From NCBI RefSeq assembly GCF_024195295.1, contig NZ_JAMFTH010000001.1, positions 1,612,001 through 1,676,000 on the forward strand: 64,000 nt of DNA, written 5' to 3'. This document shows, one piece after another, positions 36,141 to 45,423 of this stretch (the stretch's first letter is position 1; the number at the start of each line of letters is the position of its first letter). The position numbers and the translations under genes were made by a program. The notes under the pieces are model-generated. The model was not told where the DNA came from. It was given only the letters and a program-made list of their open reading frames with translations, and ran no database searches. The stretch comes from Gilvimarinus xylanilyticus (GTDB taxonomy: Bacteria; Pseudomonadota; Gammaproteobacteria; Pseudomonadales; Cellvibrionaceae).

Positions 36141-36166
36141 GGAAACGGAAAACGGAAAACGAAAAA
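36141..36166. repeat. Short GGAAAAC tandem repeat
   Basis: About three and a half copies of a 6-7 base unit (GGAAAC, GGAAAAC, GGAAAAC, GAAAAAGC) between the riboswitch and the divergent oxidoreductase gene. It is similar in style to the heptamer array at 41630. Confidence 0.5.
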
Positions 36167-36284
36167 GCGGACGTTACCCGTGCACCCTATCCCGTTCTCC
36201 TCTCAAAAAGTGTAAAGCCCATTGCACTGCCCCGCTCCGCTTGCTGCAATGAGCAAATAGTGAACACACCGAGAGGGATTTGCC

Positions 36285-37382
36285 ATGACCGAGTTCGATT
36301 TATCGCGCCGCCAGCTGATTAAACGCGCCAGTGTCGGCGCCGCGCTGCTGAGCACGGGGGCCGGCAGGCAGGTTTGGGCCGCCACCCCCAAACGCAAATT
36401 GGGCGTTGCCCTGGTGGGGCTTGGCTACTACAGTCGCGACTTATTGGCCCCGGCACTGCAGCTAACCGAACACTGCGAGCTGCGCGGTATTGTCACCGGT
36501 AGCCCCGAAAAAATCCCCGTATGGCAGGAGAAATACGGCATTAAAGATGCCAATGTGTACCACTACGGCAATATGCATCGGCTGGCCAATAACCCGGATA
36601 TCGATGTGATTTATATTGTGGTGCCCACCGGCCTGCATATGAAGTACTCGGTCATCGCCGCCAATGCGGGCAAGCACGTATGGTGCGAAAAGCCCATGGC
36701 CATGAGCGTGCAGGAGTGCCAAACCATTATCGATGCCTGTCGCAAAAACAAAGTGAAATTGTCGGTGGGCTATCGGATGCAACACGAGCCCAACACTCAG
36801 ACCATTATGCAGTACGCCCAAAGTCGCCCCTACGGTGCCTTGCAAACCATCGATGCCGTTGCCGCCTACGCGGGTAACGGTTTACCGGCGGACAACTGGC
36901 GCATGCAAGCGGATATGGGCGGCGGCGCACTCTACGATATGGGTGTATACGCCATAAACGGCGCCCGCTACGCGGCGGGTCTGGAACCTGTAGCTGTGAC
37001 GGCCACACGGGACTTTAGTCACCCCAAGTTCGAGGAAGTGGACAACACCACCCGCCTGACTCTGGAATTCCCCGAGGGAATTATCGCCAACTGTCGCACC
37101 TCGGTGGTCGAGTCCGGTAACCGCTTGCGGGTTAACTGCGCCGACGGCTGGTACCGACTGGCGCCCATGCAGTCCTACAATGGCGTACAAGGCGAGACCA
37201 GCGATGGCAAAAAGCTGGATAAGTTTATTGCCAACCAGCAGGCGGCGCAGATGGATAACGACGCCCAGGCGATCTTGAATGGCACCGCCGTTAAAGTACC
37301 GGGCGAAGAAGGTATGCGCGATATTGCGATTGTACGCGCCGCCATAGAGTCCGATAAAAAGGGCGAGCGCATCGTGCTGTAA
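36285..37382 (+). CDS. Tat-exported Gfo/Idh/MocA oxidoreductase
   Basis: 365 residues. Twin-arginine signal: SRRQLIK followed by a hydrophobic segment to AWA-type cleavage (GRQVWAA). Rossmann fold begins VALVGLGYYS; the catalytic lysine motif is intact (WCEKPMAMS), and the C-terminal dimerisation domain includes GGGALYDMGVYAINGARYA. It resembles glucose-fructose oxidoreductase, which carries tightly bound NADP through the Tat route and dismutates sugars in the periplasm. Monocistronic; start codon preceded by GAGAGGG. Confidence 0.87.
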   Translation: MTEFDLSRRQLIKRASVGAALLSTGAGRQVWAATPKRKLGVALVGLGYYSRDLLAPALQLTEHCELRGIVTGSPEKIPVWQEKYGIKDANVYHYGNMHRLANNPDIDVIYIVVPTGLHMKYSVIAANAGKHVWCEKPMAMSVQECQTIIDACRKNKVKLSVGYRMQHEPNTQTIMQYAQSRPYGALQTIDAVAAYAGNGLPADNWRMQADMGGGALYDMGVYAINGARYAAGLEPVAVTATRDFSHPKFEEVDNTTRLTLEFPEGIIANCRTSVVESGNRLRVNCADGWYRLAPMQSYNGVQGETSDGKKLDKFIANQQAAQMDNDAQAILNGTAVKVPGEEGMRDIAIVRAAIESDKKGERIVL

Positions 37383-37395
37383 AAGATGCGCCCTG

Positions 37396-37893
37396 CTAGT
37401 ACATTTGCACCGGTAGGCGGCGCGAATGACAGCCATCGGGGCCGCAAATTTCGGCGAATAAGTAAACGTCCTGGGGCACTTTATAAATGATCGGCAGCAT
37501 ATCCACCCAGGGCCCGTTTTCGCAGGCCAAGGTAAAGTCAGTGCGGTACTGACAAAGGGCGTAACCGTCTAGGTTACAGGCCCGACCCGGTCCGCAGCGG
37601 CGCTCGTACACCCTTAGACTATCGTCAATGTAAGGGGTCTCGCCCATACTCAGGTAGAATCGGTAGGGCTCGGCATAACGCACTTCCCAAAATACTTCGA
37701 ACACCCCAGCCTCCACATAGGGATCAATGACCAGAGGCACACCGGGGTCGTAATCACTGTCGACCCCATAGCTATCAATGAGCGCGTAATCAATCAGAGC
37801 CTGGGGTGGTGGCGGAGGTGGACTGTGATGCTCCCCTTCCTTACAGCCGCCCAATAAAGCAAGAGCAAACAGCAAACCCATCTGTATTTTCAT
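37396..37893 (-). CDS. Hypothetical lipoprotein
   Basis: 165 residues with signal and lipobox LGGC (Cys17), then a polyproline stretch (SPPPPPPQ) and a compact domain with several cysteines in pairs (RCGPGRAC, CQYRTDFTLAC, CGPDGC), suggesting disulfides outside the cytoplasm. No family recognised. It is convergent to the Tat oxidoreductase, with 13 bases between the stops. The gene has a GAGGTG ribosome site. Confidence 0.7.
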   Translation of the reverse strand: MKIQMGLLFALALLGGCKEGEHHSPPPPPPQALIDYALIDSYGVDSDYDPGVPLVIDPYVEAGVFEVFWEVRYAEPYRFYLSMGETPYIDDSLRVYERRCGPGRACNLDGYALCQYRTDFTLACENGPWVDMLPIIYKVPQDVYLFAEICGPDGCHSRRLPVQMY

Positions 37894-38072
37894 GTCGACA
37901 CCTCTCGGAGGCTTATTGGCAATACCAAGCAGGTTACCCTTGGCGCCTGAACCCCGGCTGAACTAGTTACTTGTCTTTTGTGGCCGAAACACGTAGTTTT
38001 TACCTGAGAGCCTCCGATTATCTCTCCCTACTTAACCGCTTTTTCTGTTGCAGGAAAGGAACCCCCTACCGA

Positions 38073-38708
38073 ATGAACCCCGCAAGCGCCCAACGCGACG
38101 CCTCAACCCTAACCACCGCGTGCGAAGAGTGCGACTTACTGTTGACGGTGCATGCCTCCCACCGCCGACCGCGCTGTCCGCGCTGTGGGGCCGTCCAGGC
38201 ATCGGCCCGGGCCTTTAACCCCACCAGCGCCATCGCCCTGTCCCTAAGCGGGCTGATTCTTGCTATTCCGGCTTTTGTGTACCCGCAAATGAATTTCTCT
38301 TTGGTGGGTAACCCCAATACTTACACGCTTTTGGGAGGCGCCAAGGTATTAATGGACATGGGGTTTTACTGGGTAGGCGCGCTGATTTTACTGTGTACCT
38401 GTATCGCCCCCGTAGCATTGCTGATACTGGTTATGCTAACCAGTCTTGGCTGGCAGCTGCACTTACCCACTCGCTGGGTGCGAAAGGGGCTTAAGCTATA
38501 CCACCATATACTTCCCTGGGTCATGCTGGATGTCTATCTATTGGCCGTCGCGGTATCGATGATTAAATTAATGGACATGGGAGACTTCTCACTCACCCGG
38601 GGCTTTGCCTGTTTTTTGGGGCTATTAGCCGTGCTGGCACTGACGACTCGCCAATTTAACACCGACCGCTTTTGGGACTTAACGGAGCAGCGTGATGCAG
38701 GCCATTGA
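38073..38708 (+). CDS. PqiA-domain membrane protein, first LetA half
   Basis: 211 residues from the ATG at 38073, with AGGAAAGGAA upstream; a TTG-initiated longer frame lacks sense. Zinc-ribbon-like CEEC...CPRC near residues 12-38, then four transmembrane helices typical of the PqiA domain (NPTSAIALSLSGLILAIPAFVYPQM; YWVGALILLCTCIAPVALLILVML). E. coli LetA/PqiA carries two such domains in one chain; here each is its own gene. The second follows with a 14-base overlap. Confidence 0.85.
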   Translation: MNPASAQRDASTLTTACEECDLLLTVHASHRRPRCPRCGAVQASARAFNPTSAIALSLSGLILAIPAFVYPQMNFSLVGNPNTYTLLGGAKVLMDMGFYWVGALILLCTCIAPVALLILVMLTSLGWQLHLPTRWVRKGLKLYHHILPWVMLDVYLLAVAVSMIKLMDMGDFSLTRGFACFLGLLAVLALTTRQFNTDRFWDLTEQRDAGH

Positions 38709-39309
38709 GCAGCGATTAAGCCGCTGTCACACCTGCGGCAAGCTGGCGCAGGTAAGCCAGGAACCCAGCGTTTGTCCGCGCTGTTACACCCAGCTGCATT
38801 TGCGCGACCCCTACGCTCTTTCGCGCGCCTGGGCCTTTACCCTGACGGCGCTAGTGGCTTTTATCCCCGCCAACTTATTGCCCATTATGACCGTGGCAAA
38901 ATTAGACAATGTGATTCCCAGCACCATTATGGCCGGGGTTATTGATTTGGCAAAAAACGATATGCTGCCCATTGCCATTGTGGTGTTTTTGGCCAGTATT
39001 GCCGTACCCGTCTTTAAGCTGATTGGTATTATTTACTTGCTCTATACCGTGCAAAAAGGCCGGGCCATTAACGCGGCGCAAGCCACCCGTATGTACCGCT
39101 TTATTGATTTTATCGGGCGCTGGTCAATGCTGGATCTTTTTGTTATTGCTATTTTGGCAACTCTGGTCAGCTTCGGTAAAGTGGCCAGCATTGAAGCCAA
39201 CCCGGGCGCCTCGGCCTTTGCCGCGGTGGTGGTATTAACCCTATTGGCCGCCAAAAGTTTTGACCCGCGTCTTATTTGGGATTTACAGGAAAAACCACAC
39301 AATGAGTAA
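38695..39309 (+). CDS. PqiA-domain membrane protein, second LetA half
   Basis: About 204 residues from the ATG at 38695 (GGAG seven bases before). CHTC...CPRC zinc ribbon at residues 10-31, then four helices including FIPANLLPIMTVAKLDN and the conserved IDFIGRWSMLDLFVIAILATLVSFG. LetA-type proteins pass lipids to the MCE tube. Overlaps the next gene by eight bases. Confidence 0.88.
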   Translation: MQAIEQRLSRCHTCGKLAQVSQEPSVCPRCYTQLHLRDPYALSRAWAFTLTALVAFIPANLLPIMTVAKLDNVIPSTIMAGVIDLAKNDMLPIAIVVFLASIAVPVFKLIGIIYLLYTVQKGRAINAAQATRMYRFIDFIGRWSMLDLFVIAILATLVSFGKVASIEANPGASAFAAVVVLTLLAAKSFDPRLIWDLQEKPHNE

Positions 39310-41626
39310 CGACGATTCATCTTTTAGCAAGGCGTTACCCGCCGATAGCGTGGACAGTAAACGCGGCATTTCGGCGGTGTGGCTGCTGCCACTTTGTGCG
39401 GTATTACTGGGCGCCTGGCTGACGTATAAACACTTTACCGAAGCTGGCGTCAGTGTGGTCATTACCTTTCCCACCGGGCAGGGCCTGGAAGCTGGACAAA
39501 CAGAGGTGCGCTACAAAGGTATCCAAATTGGCACAGTGCGCGAGCTGAATGTACAGCCCGATTTACAGAGTGTTGCGGCCCAAATCACCATTAACAAACA
39601 GGCCGAAACCGCGCTGCGTGAAGACACCCAGTTCTGGCTGGTAAAGCCCGAGCTATCTCTGGGTGGCGTGCAAGGGCTGGATACCTTGGTATCGGGTAAC
39701 TATATCGCCGTGCGCCCCGGCCAGAACCCAAACACCCGTTATGTGTTTAAAGCGCTTAAGGAACCGCCGCCGCCCGAGCTGAACCAGGGCGATCTGGAAA
39801 TTCGCCTGTCCGCTCCCAACCTGGGTTCACTGCATGCGGGCTCGCCCATTCACTATCGCAAGCTTAAAGTGGGCGAAATTGTCGATTATGCCCTGAGCGA
39901 CGACAACGCCAGCGTTATTTTTAAGGCGCATATCGACGCCGAATACACCCACTTGCTGAACACCAACTCGCGCTTTTGGAACACCAGCGGGGTGTCAATT
40001 TCGGGCGATTTAAACAGCATTAATGTGGATACCGATTCACTCGCCTCCATTATTTTGGGCGGTTTATCCTTTGCCGAACCCGAGGGCAGTGCCCCTGGCG
40101 AACCCGTACTGGATAATCAGGTTTTTAAGATTTTCCCCAGCTACGCCGAAGCCGACACCGGTATTGAGATTGATATTGAGTTTAATACCGCCGAGAGCTT
40201 AAAAGCCAACCACACGGAAATTAAATACAAAGGCTTAACCGTGGGTAAGCTTAAAACCCTGGATATGAAAGACGACTTCTCGGCCATTAACGCCACCGCC
40301 AGCATCAACCCTATGGCCGATGTTTTACTAAACGACACCACGCAGTTTTGGCTGGCCACCCCCACCATTTCCTTGTCGCGAATTTCGGGGTTATCGACAT
40401 TGCTAACGGGCTCGCATATCGACATGGAATTTTCCGCCGACAGCGACACTCAGGTACGCGAGTTTGTTGCCCTGCAAGAGCCTCCGGCACCTCGCAAAGA
40501 CAAAGCGGGCTTGTATGTCGAGCTCACGTCCGAGGCACTGGAGGGCATCACCCGCTCCAGCGAAATCTATTACCGCAATGTCAGTATTGGCAAGGTGGTG
40601 GATTATCGGCTTAATGAAGACCAGAGCAAGGTGATAATGGATGTGCATATCGCCCCCAAGTTTGCGCCTTTAATCACCCGCGACGCACGCTTCTACCAAA
40701 ATAGCGGCATCGACATCAGTGCCGATTTAAGCGGCGTCAATATTAATACCGAATCGCTTTCCAGCATTCTGCGCGGGGGTATCGGGCTTTACCTACCCGC
40801 CAACGCCCAGAACGCACCACCGGCCGATGATCAAAGCCGTTTCGCCCTACACCCCTCCCTTGAGCAGGCGCAGGACAAGGGACCTGTGGTACAAGTCTCG
40901 TTCGTCGATAGCGATGGCTTAAGCGCCGGGGCCGAACTACGCTATTTAGGGGTCGCCATTGGCGAGGTAGAAGATATCCGCCTTAATCACCCCGAACCCG
41001 GCGTCACCGCGTTTATAAGATTATTACCCGAGGCGCAGTCACTAGTGGTCGATGGCACCGAGTTTTGGCGAGTCAAACCAGACATTAGTCTTAAAGGCAT
41101 CAACAACCTCGGGACCCTGGTGTTTGGGCAATACATTGCTATTGAACCTGGCCACGGCGAAACCATGGCCTATAACTTTACCGGTCAGGAAACGCCCCCG
41201 GACGATTATCTGAGCGAGAATGGCCTGAGCTTAACCCTGCAGGCACCCTCGCTGGCCTCCATTAAAGAGGGACGCTCGGTGTTTTATCGCGAAATACCGG
41301 TGGGCGAAGTAACCGGCTTTGAGCTGGCAGGCAACGCCCAGCACGTGAATATCTACCTGCACATTTACCCGAACTATGCTCCGCTGGTACGCCGCAACAC
41401 CGTATTTTGGAATGCCACCGGCATCGCCTTTGACTTTGGCTGGTTTTCGGGCGCTAATTTGCGTACAGGTTCGGTTCAGTCACTGCTAGCCGGCGGTATT
41501 GCCCTGGCTACCCCCAACCAACCGGGTGAGCGCGCCAGTGACGGCGAAGTCTTTACCCTAAACGACGCCCCGCAAGACGAGTGGCGGCAGTGGCAACCGG
41601 ATATTCCCTTACGGGCAGCGCCGTAA
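39302..41626 (+). CDS. Multi-MCE-domain protein (PqiB/LetB-like), six MCE repeats
   Basis: About 774 residues from the ATG at 39302. One N-terminal transmembrane helix (residues 23-44), then six recognisable MCE domains, beginning roughly at VVITFPTGQGLEAGQ, LEIRLSAPNLGSLHAG, IDIEFNTAESLKANH, LYVELTSEALEGITRSS, VQVSFVDSDGLSAG, and LSLTLQAPSLASIKEG. Each has the YK/RG..IG/VG..V core. PqiB has three and LetB seven, so this is an intermediate form. MCE rings stack into a periplasm-spanning lipid tunnel. Third gene of the pqi-like operon. Confidence 0.92.
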   Translation: MSNDDSSFSKALPADSVDSKRGISAVWLLPLCAVLLGAWLTYKHFTEAGVSVVITFPTGQGLEAGQTEVRYKGIQIGTVRELNVQPDLQSVAAQITINKQAETALREDTQFWLVKPELSLGGVQGLDTLVSGNYIAVRPGQNPNTRYVFKALKEPPPPELNQGDLEIRLSAPNLGSLHAGSPIHYRKLKVGEIVDYALSDDNASVIFKAHIDAEYTHLLNTNSRFWNTSGVSISGDLNSINVDTDSLASIILGGLSFAEPEGSAPGEPVLDNQVFKIFPSYAEADTGIEIDIEFNTAESLKANHTEIKYKGLTVGKLKTLDMKDDFSAINATASINPMADVLLNDTTQFWLATPTISLSRISGLSTLLTGSHIDMEFSADSDTQVREFVALQEPPAPRKDKAGLYVELTSEALEGITRSSEIYYRNVSIGKVVDYRLNEDQSKVIMDVHIAPKFAPLITRDARFYQNSGIDISADLSGVNINTESLSSILRGGIGLYLPANAQNAPPADDQSRFALHPSLEQAQDKGPVVQVSFVDSDGLSAGAELRYLGVAIGEVEDIRLNHPEPGVTAFIRLLPEAQSLVVDGTEFWRVKPDISLKGINNLGTLVFGQYIAIEPGHGETMAYNFTGQETPPDDYLSENGLSLTLQAPSLASIKEGRSVFYREIPVGEVTGFELAGNAQHVNIYLHIYPNYAPLVRRNTVFWNATGIAFDFGWFSGANLRTGSVQSLLAGGIALATPNQPGERASDGEVFTLNDAPQDEWRQWQPDIPLRAAP

Positions 41627-41629
41627 ATT

Positions 41630-41705
41630 TTACGGGTTACGGGTTACGGGTTACGGGTTACGGGTTACGGGTTACGGGTTACGGGTTACGGGTTACGGGT
41701 TACGG
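41630..41705 (+). repeat. Heptamer tandem array (TTACGGG) about 10.9 copies
   Basis: 76 bases of uninterrupted TTACGGG repeats, starting four bases after the MCE gene stop and ending 32 bases before the next start. The repeat purity suggests recent expansion; copy number could vary between strains. Confidence 0.97.
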
Positions 41706-41737
41706 AACATGCTAGCAATAACAATAAGGATATCGAA

Positions 41738-42187
41738 ATGAGTGAATACGAATTGGTGTATTTGGCCAGCGAATACATTAACAGGACGTGGCAGCTACTG
41801 CAGTTTTGGGCCAGCGTATCTTTTGGTTTACTGGCTGTGTCCTACCTGGCGGCTAAGCATTTAAATTTAGCGATGGCGGTGATGCTTACCCTGCTCTACT
41901 GCTCGTTTACGCTATTTATTATGACCATGCTGGGCTTAAACGGCGAAGTCGTAGATGGCTTTATTAGCGATTTAGCAGGTTTGGATAGTAAAGACGCAGG
42001 CAGTCCCCTTACCTCTCAAGGCGCGCAAAAAATTGTCACCACCTCGCCTGGCCCATTGCCCATGGCGCTAATTGTCAGCGCCTTTTTTGGCACCTTTGTC
42101 AGCACACTCTATTTTCTCTGGCGATCATTTCTGTCGACTCACAAAACACAAAACCCAGACACCCTTAACGAAAAAAGCTCGCTATAA
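41738..42187 (+). CDS. Hypothetical membrane protein, three helices
   Basis: 149 residues with helices at about 22-40, 45-68 and 105-128, and an extra-membrane loop of about 36 residues. AAGGA precedes the ATG. No family recognised. The heptamer array lies just upstream and its stop codon is inside the following terminator. Confidence 0.7.
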   Translation: MSEYELVYLASEYINRTWQLLQFWASVSFGLLAVSYLAAKHLNLAMAVMLTLLYCSFTLFIMTMLGLNGEVVDGFISDLAGLDSKDAGSPLTSQGAQKIVTTSPGPLPMALIVSAFFGTFVSTLYFLWRSFLSTHKTQNPDTLNEKSSL

Positions 42188-42204
42188 GCCTATAGCGAGC
42201 TTTT
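42173..42204 (+). terminator. Terminator overlapping the stop of the small membrane protein
   Basis: AAAAGCTCGCTATA, four bases, TATAGCGAGCTTTT: perfect 14-bp stem with A and T flanks. It may serve both this gene and the convergent isomerase gene. Confidence 0.88.
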
Positions 42205-42257
42205 ACATAATACTTACGGCGCAGCGGCTTACGCCTTACTGCGCCACACGGGGCTAA

Positions 42258-43244
42258 TTACAGCACGTCCATCAGTCCGTCTTTAGAGGCCTTGACGGCC
42301 TCCATAGGGGTCATTCCCTCTGGATAAACTTCTTGCTCGACTACCAGCCAAGTCGATTTAGAGGTGTCTTTAAAAGCTTCAATTACCGCACTCCAATCAA
42401 CCAAATCCTGTCCCACAATAGACGTTACACCGTTATCGGCGGCGGTGACTTTATTCAGCTCGGCAAATACCAGCCCCATCTTCTCACCCCACCCCTCTGG
42501 GTTGGCTTTTTCGATGGCGGGCATGGCGTCTTTATAGTGAGTCACCTGGGCTTTAATGTGTGCAGTACGCACCCGGCTTTCGTATTGACGAATCAGCTTG
42601 GCAGGGTCCATACCGGCAAAGTAAGCCCAGCTGATGTCCAGCTGCATAATCACATTGTCGGCGGTGTTATCGGCCATATACTCCCAATAAGTCGAGTCTT
42701 TATAAGTATTAAACTCGTCCTGGTGGTTGTGATAGCCAATTTGCATGCCATGAGGGGCCAGGCGCTCGGCCATGGCATTTAAGTCGGCCACAATATCTTC
42801 AATGCCGTCGTCGTTCCAGGCGCGACCATCAGCCGGTACAATTAACCAGTTAACCCCCAAGGTTTTGTAAAACTGAACCGTCGCATCGAATTTCTCATCG
42901 GTTAACTGATCAAACCCCACATGGGCGCCGGAAACCTCTAACCCCAGCGAGTCCAAATAGGCCTTAAAGGCTTGGGCGTCATCGCCGAACTCGCCCAGGT
43001 TACCCGCCAGCTCGACGCCATCAAAACCCCAGTCGGCGAGCTGCTTTAGGGTGCCTTTTACATCGTCACTCACGTCGTCTTTAACCGACCAAAGCTGCAC
43101 CGAAACGCCTTCAAAAATACGCTCTTCGGCATGCTTGTGGTGATGATCGTGATCTCCTGCCGCCAGGGCCGCGCCGCTAAAACTAAAGGCCACTGCCGCC
43201 AACCAGGGCATGGCAAATCGTTTTAAAGTATTAAGTGCTGTCAT
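42258..43244 (-). CDS. Secreted sugar phosphate isomerase/epimerase-like TIM barrel protein
   Basis: About 328 residues from the ATG at 43244 (GGAG five bases before). Signal peptide (LKRFAMPWLAAVAFSFSGAALA) then a His-rich segment (GDHDHHHKHAEE), which could bind metal. The xylose-isomerase-like barrel shows metal-ligand candidates: IGYHNHQDEF, MQLDISWAYFAG, RTAHIKAQ, and WLVVEQE near the C-terminus. Such exported members occur in sugar-oxidation clusters. No partner is adjacent; substrate unknown. Confidence 0.8.
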   Translation of the reverse strand: MTALNTLKRFAMPWLAAVAFSFSGAALAAGDHDHHHKHAEERIFEGVSVQLWSVKDDVSDDVKGTLKQLADWGFDGVELAGNLGEFGDDAQAFKAYLDSLGLEVSGAHVGFDQLTDEKFDATVQFYKTLGVNWLIVPADGRAWNDDGIEDIVADLNAMAERLAPHGMQIGYHNHQDEFNTYKDSTYWEYMADNTADNVIMQLDISWAYFAGMDPAKLIRQYESRVRTAHIKAQVTHYKDAMPAIEKANPEGWGEKMGLVFAELNKVTAADNGVTSIVGQDLVDWSAVIEAFKDTSKSTWLVVEQEVYPEGMTPMEAVKASKDGLMDVL

Positions 43245-43657
43245 AACCACTCCGATTATTGTCGTTAGTAAAGAGCGCAAGAATAGTATTGTTTACCGCA
43301 GTTGGACAGCCCCCATAATTCAAGACAATCGACCGAGCCGACCACAAAGATCGTAAACCCTGGCAAAAGCCCGTCATCTGGCCCTTTGCGGGGGCTGTGA
43401 TCAGTATCAAATTTTGTGAATAAAAGTTGCCGCAGTTTACAAACCAGGCTTGGTACACAACTCACCCCCAGCGCCCGCCCTGCCTGACCTTTCGCAACTG
43501 AACAAAAAACAAACCAATCTAAACGCAATATTAACGCTGCCCCCTCATTAAATATTAATATAGTTTAATCATACAATTATAGTCGGAACCTCTCTAAGAT
43601 TGGGCCGCTGAGGGTTCTCAGCCTATACCTATAACGGATAAACAATGAGGTTCTTCC
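43245..43657. other. Noncoding gap between divergent isomerase and pectate lyase genes
   Basis: 413 bases without a supported gene. The right 110 bases are AT-rich and include ATTATAGTC and similar promoter-like words before the pectate lyase gene; no clear operator was seen. The left part is close to average composition. Confidence 0.4.
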
Positions 43658-44839
43658 ATGATAAAGACAATTTTCACCCTAATGACGCTGCTCAGCCTGA
43701 GCATAACGGCACTAGCGGGTCCGCCCTCGGGCCGCTATGTGATTATTTCCAAGCTAAACGGCAATGCCCTGGATGTGGATAGTTTCAGCAACGACAATGG
43801 CGCCAATGTGATGCAGTGGTTCGCCATGGGTGGCGCCAATCAGCAGTTTGATATCCAAACCCTGAGCGACGGCAGCTACTCCATTCGTGCCGTACACAGT
43901 GGTAAATCTTTGGATGTCTGGGAATGGAATGCCGATGACGGTGCCGAGCTGCGCCAGTGGGACTACCTGGGCGGCGACAATCAGCGCTGGTTTATCGATG
44001 ACCAAGGCGGCGGCTATTTTTCTATTACCTCTAAATTCAGCGGCAAATCCTTGGATGTATGGGAAATGAATATGTACGCCGGTGCCGATATCCGCCTGTT
44101 TAGCTACTGGGGCGGCGACGGCCAGCTGTGGACCTTCCAGCGCGTAGGCGACAGCAGCGAGTGCTACGCCGGCGCCACCCTTACCCATCGCTTTGTGGAT
44201 TGCGGCGGTAAAACCATCGGTCTGAGCTGTAACGGCGATAGCGAAAGCCAGGACCCGGTGTTAAACCTGCACAACTCGTCCGTGCGCAATGTACGTCTGG
44301 CAGCCAATGGCGGGGCCGATGGTATTCACTGTGAAGCGGGCCACTGCACCCTGACCGACGTGGTGTGGGAAGATGTCTGCGAAGACGCGGCCACTAACAA
44401 GGCCGAGAACGGCACCATGACCATCGTGGGCGGTTCGGCCTACAACTCCAGCGGCGGTTATGGCGGTAGCCCAGACAAGATCTTCCAACACAACTCTAAA
44501 AACAGCACCACCTTTATTTCCGGCGGCTTTACCACTTTCGGCGAACACGGCAAACTGTGGCGCTCGTGCGGCAACTGCACCAACAACGGCGGACCGCGCA
44601 ACGTTTACGTGTACGACGTTAATATCGACTCGGAAATAGGCTCCATTGTGGGTGTAAACCGCAACTACGGAGACCGCGCCACAATCCGCAATCTTCGCAT
44701 TCGCAATTATTCATCGGGCGACCCCAAGGTGTGCGAAGAATACCAAGGCGTGGAAAAAGGCAGCTCCTCCAGTAAGTACGGCGAGTACTGGAACAGTGCT
44801 AGCTGCGATGTGTCCACCTCTGATGTGAACCCTCTGTAA
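43658..44839 (+). CDS. Pectate lyase family 3 with N-terminal CBM13
   Basis: 393 residues. Signal peptide to about residue 20 (ITALAG), a ricin-type CBM13 module (about 23-165; repeated SGKSLDVWE-type and QQF/QRW motifs), then a PL3 catalytic domain: GADGIHCEAGHCTLTDVVWEDV, GTMTIVGGSAYNSS, DKIFQHNSK, GKLWRSCGNC, and VGVNRNYGDRATI. PL3 enzymes cleave polygalacturonate by beta-elimination with calcium. The carbohydrate module before the enzyme would target plant cell walls. Secreted. Confidence 0.93.
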   Translation: MIKTIFTLMTLLSLSITALAGPPSGRYVIISKLNGNALDVDSFSNDNGANVMQWFAMGGANQQFDIQTLSDGSYSIRAVHSGKSLDVWEWNADDGAELRQWDYLGGDNQRWFIDDQGGGYFSITSKFSGKSLDVWEMNMYAGADIRLFSYWGGDGQLWTFQRVGDSSECYAGATLTHRFVDCGGKTIGLSCNGDSESQDPVLNLHNSSVRNVRLAANGGADGIHCEAGHCTLTDVVWEDVCEDAATNKAENGTMTIVGGSAYNSSGGYGGSPDKIFQHNSKNSTTFISGGFTTFGEHGKLWRSCGNCTNNGGPRNVYVYDVNIDSEIGSIVGVNRNYGDRATIRNLRIRNYSSGDPKVCEEYQGVEKGSSSSKYGEYWNSASCDVSTSDVNPL

Positions 44840-44847
44840 GCACTTTT

Positions 44848-44871
44848 GCCCCGGCTTTTCGCCGGGGCTTT
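44848..44871 (+). terminator. Terminator of the pectate lyase gene
   Basis: GCCCCGGC, loop TTTT, CGCCGGGGC then TT TGCT. Strong stem with a short T end, nine bases after the stop. Confidence 0.75.
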
Positions 44872-44924
44872 GCTCATTGCCGGGCATAAACGATATGATG
44901 GGACTCCAACCGAGGAGCGTCGTC

Positions 44925-45410
44925 ATGGCCAAAATCCACACGTTTACCATCCACAGCTTACAAAACCAGCCTATCGACTTTACCCAATTTGAAGGCAAGG
45001 TTCTGCTGTTAGTGAACACCGCCAGCAAGTGCGGCTTTACCCCACAGTACGAAGGCCTGCAGAAACTACACGACACGTATAAAGATGATGGGCTGGTAGT
45101 CATTGGCTTTCCCTGCAACCAATTTGGCGAGCAGGAGCCGGGGGAGCCCGATGAAATCAAAAACGGTTGTTTAATTAACTATGGGGTAGATTTTTTAATC
45201 ACCGAAAAAATCGACGTAAACGGCCCCGACGCCCACCCTATTTTTCAATTTATAAAAGAGGCCTGCCCTGGATTAATGGGAAACGATATTAAATGGAACT
45301 TTACCAAATTTCTAGTGGCCCGCGATGGCACACCGCAAAGACGCTACGCGCCGATTACCAAACCGAAGAAACTGGAAAGCAAAATTAAAAGGTTATTGAA
45401 AAACGGGTAA
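44925..45410 (+). CDS. Glutathione peroxidase (thiol type)
   Basis: 161 residues from the ATG at 44925, decided by GAGGAG seven bases upstream; upstream in-frame ATG codons lie in noncoding sequence. Catalytic Cys in NTASKCGFTPQY, Gln in the same loop region, and Trp/Asn in KWNFTKFLV. Selenocysteine is replaced by cysteine as in most bacteria. Reduces hydroperoxides, probably with thioredoxin. Cytoplasmic. Confidence 0.95.
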   Translation: MAKIHTFTIHSLQNQPIDFTQFEGKVLLLVNTASKCGFTPQYEGLQKLHDTYKDDGLVVIGFPCNQFGEQEPGEPDEIKNGCLINYGVDFLITEKIDVNGPDAHPIFQFIKEACPGLMGNDIKWNFTKFLVARDGTPQRRYAPITKPKKLESKIKRLLKNG

Positions 45411-45423
45411 AGGAGATCAGTTG

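Noticed and set aside
41630-41705. Telomere-like end or CRISPR
   Set aside because: Heptamer units have no spacers and lie between normal genes; a simple tandem repeat explains them.
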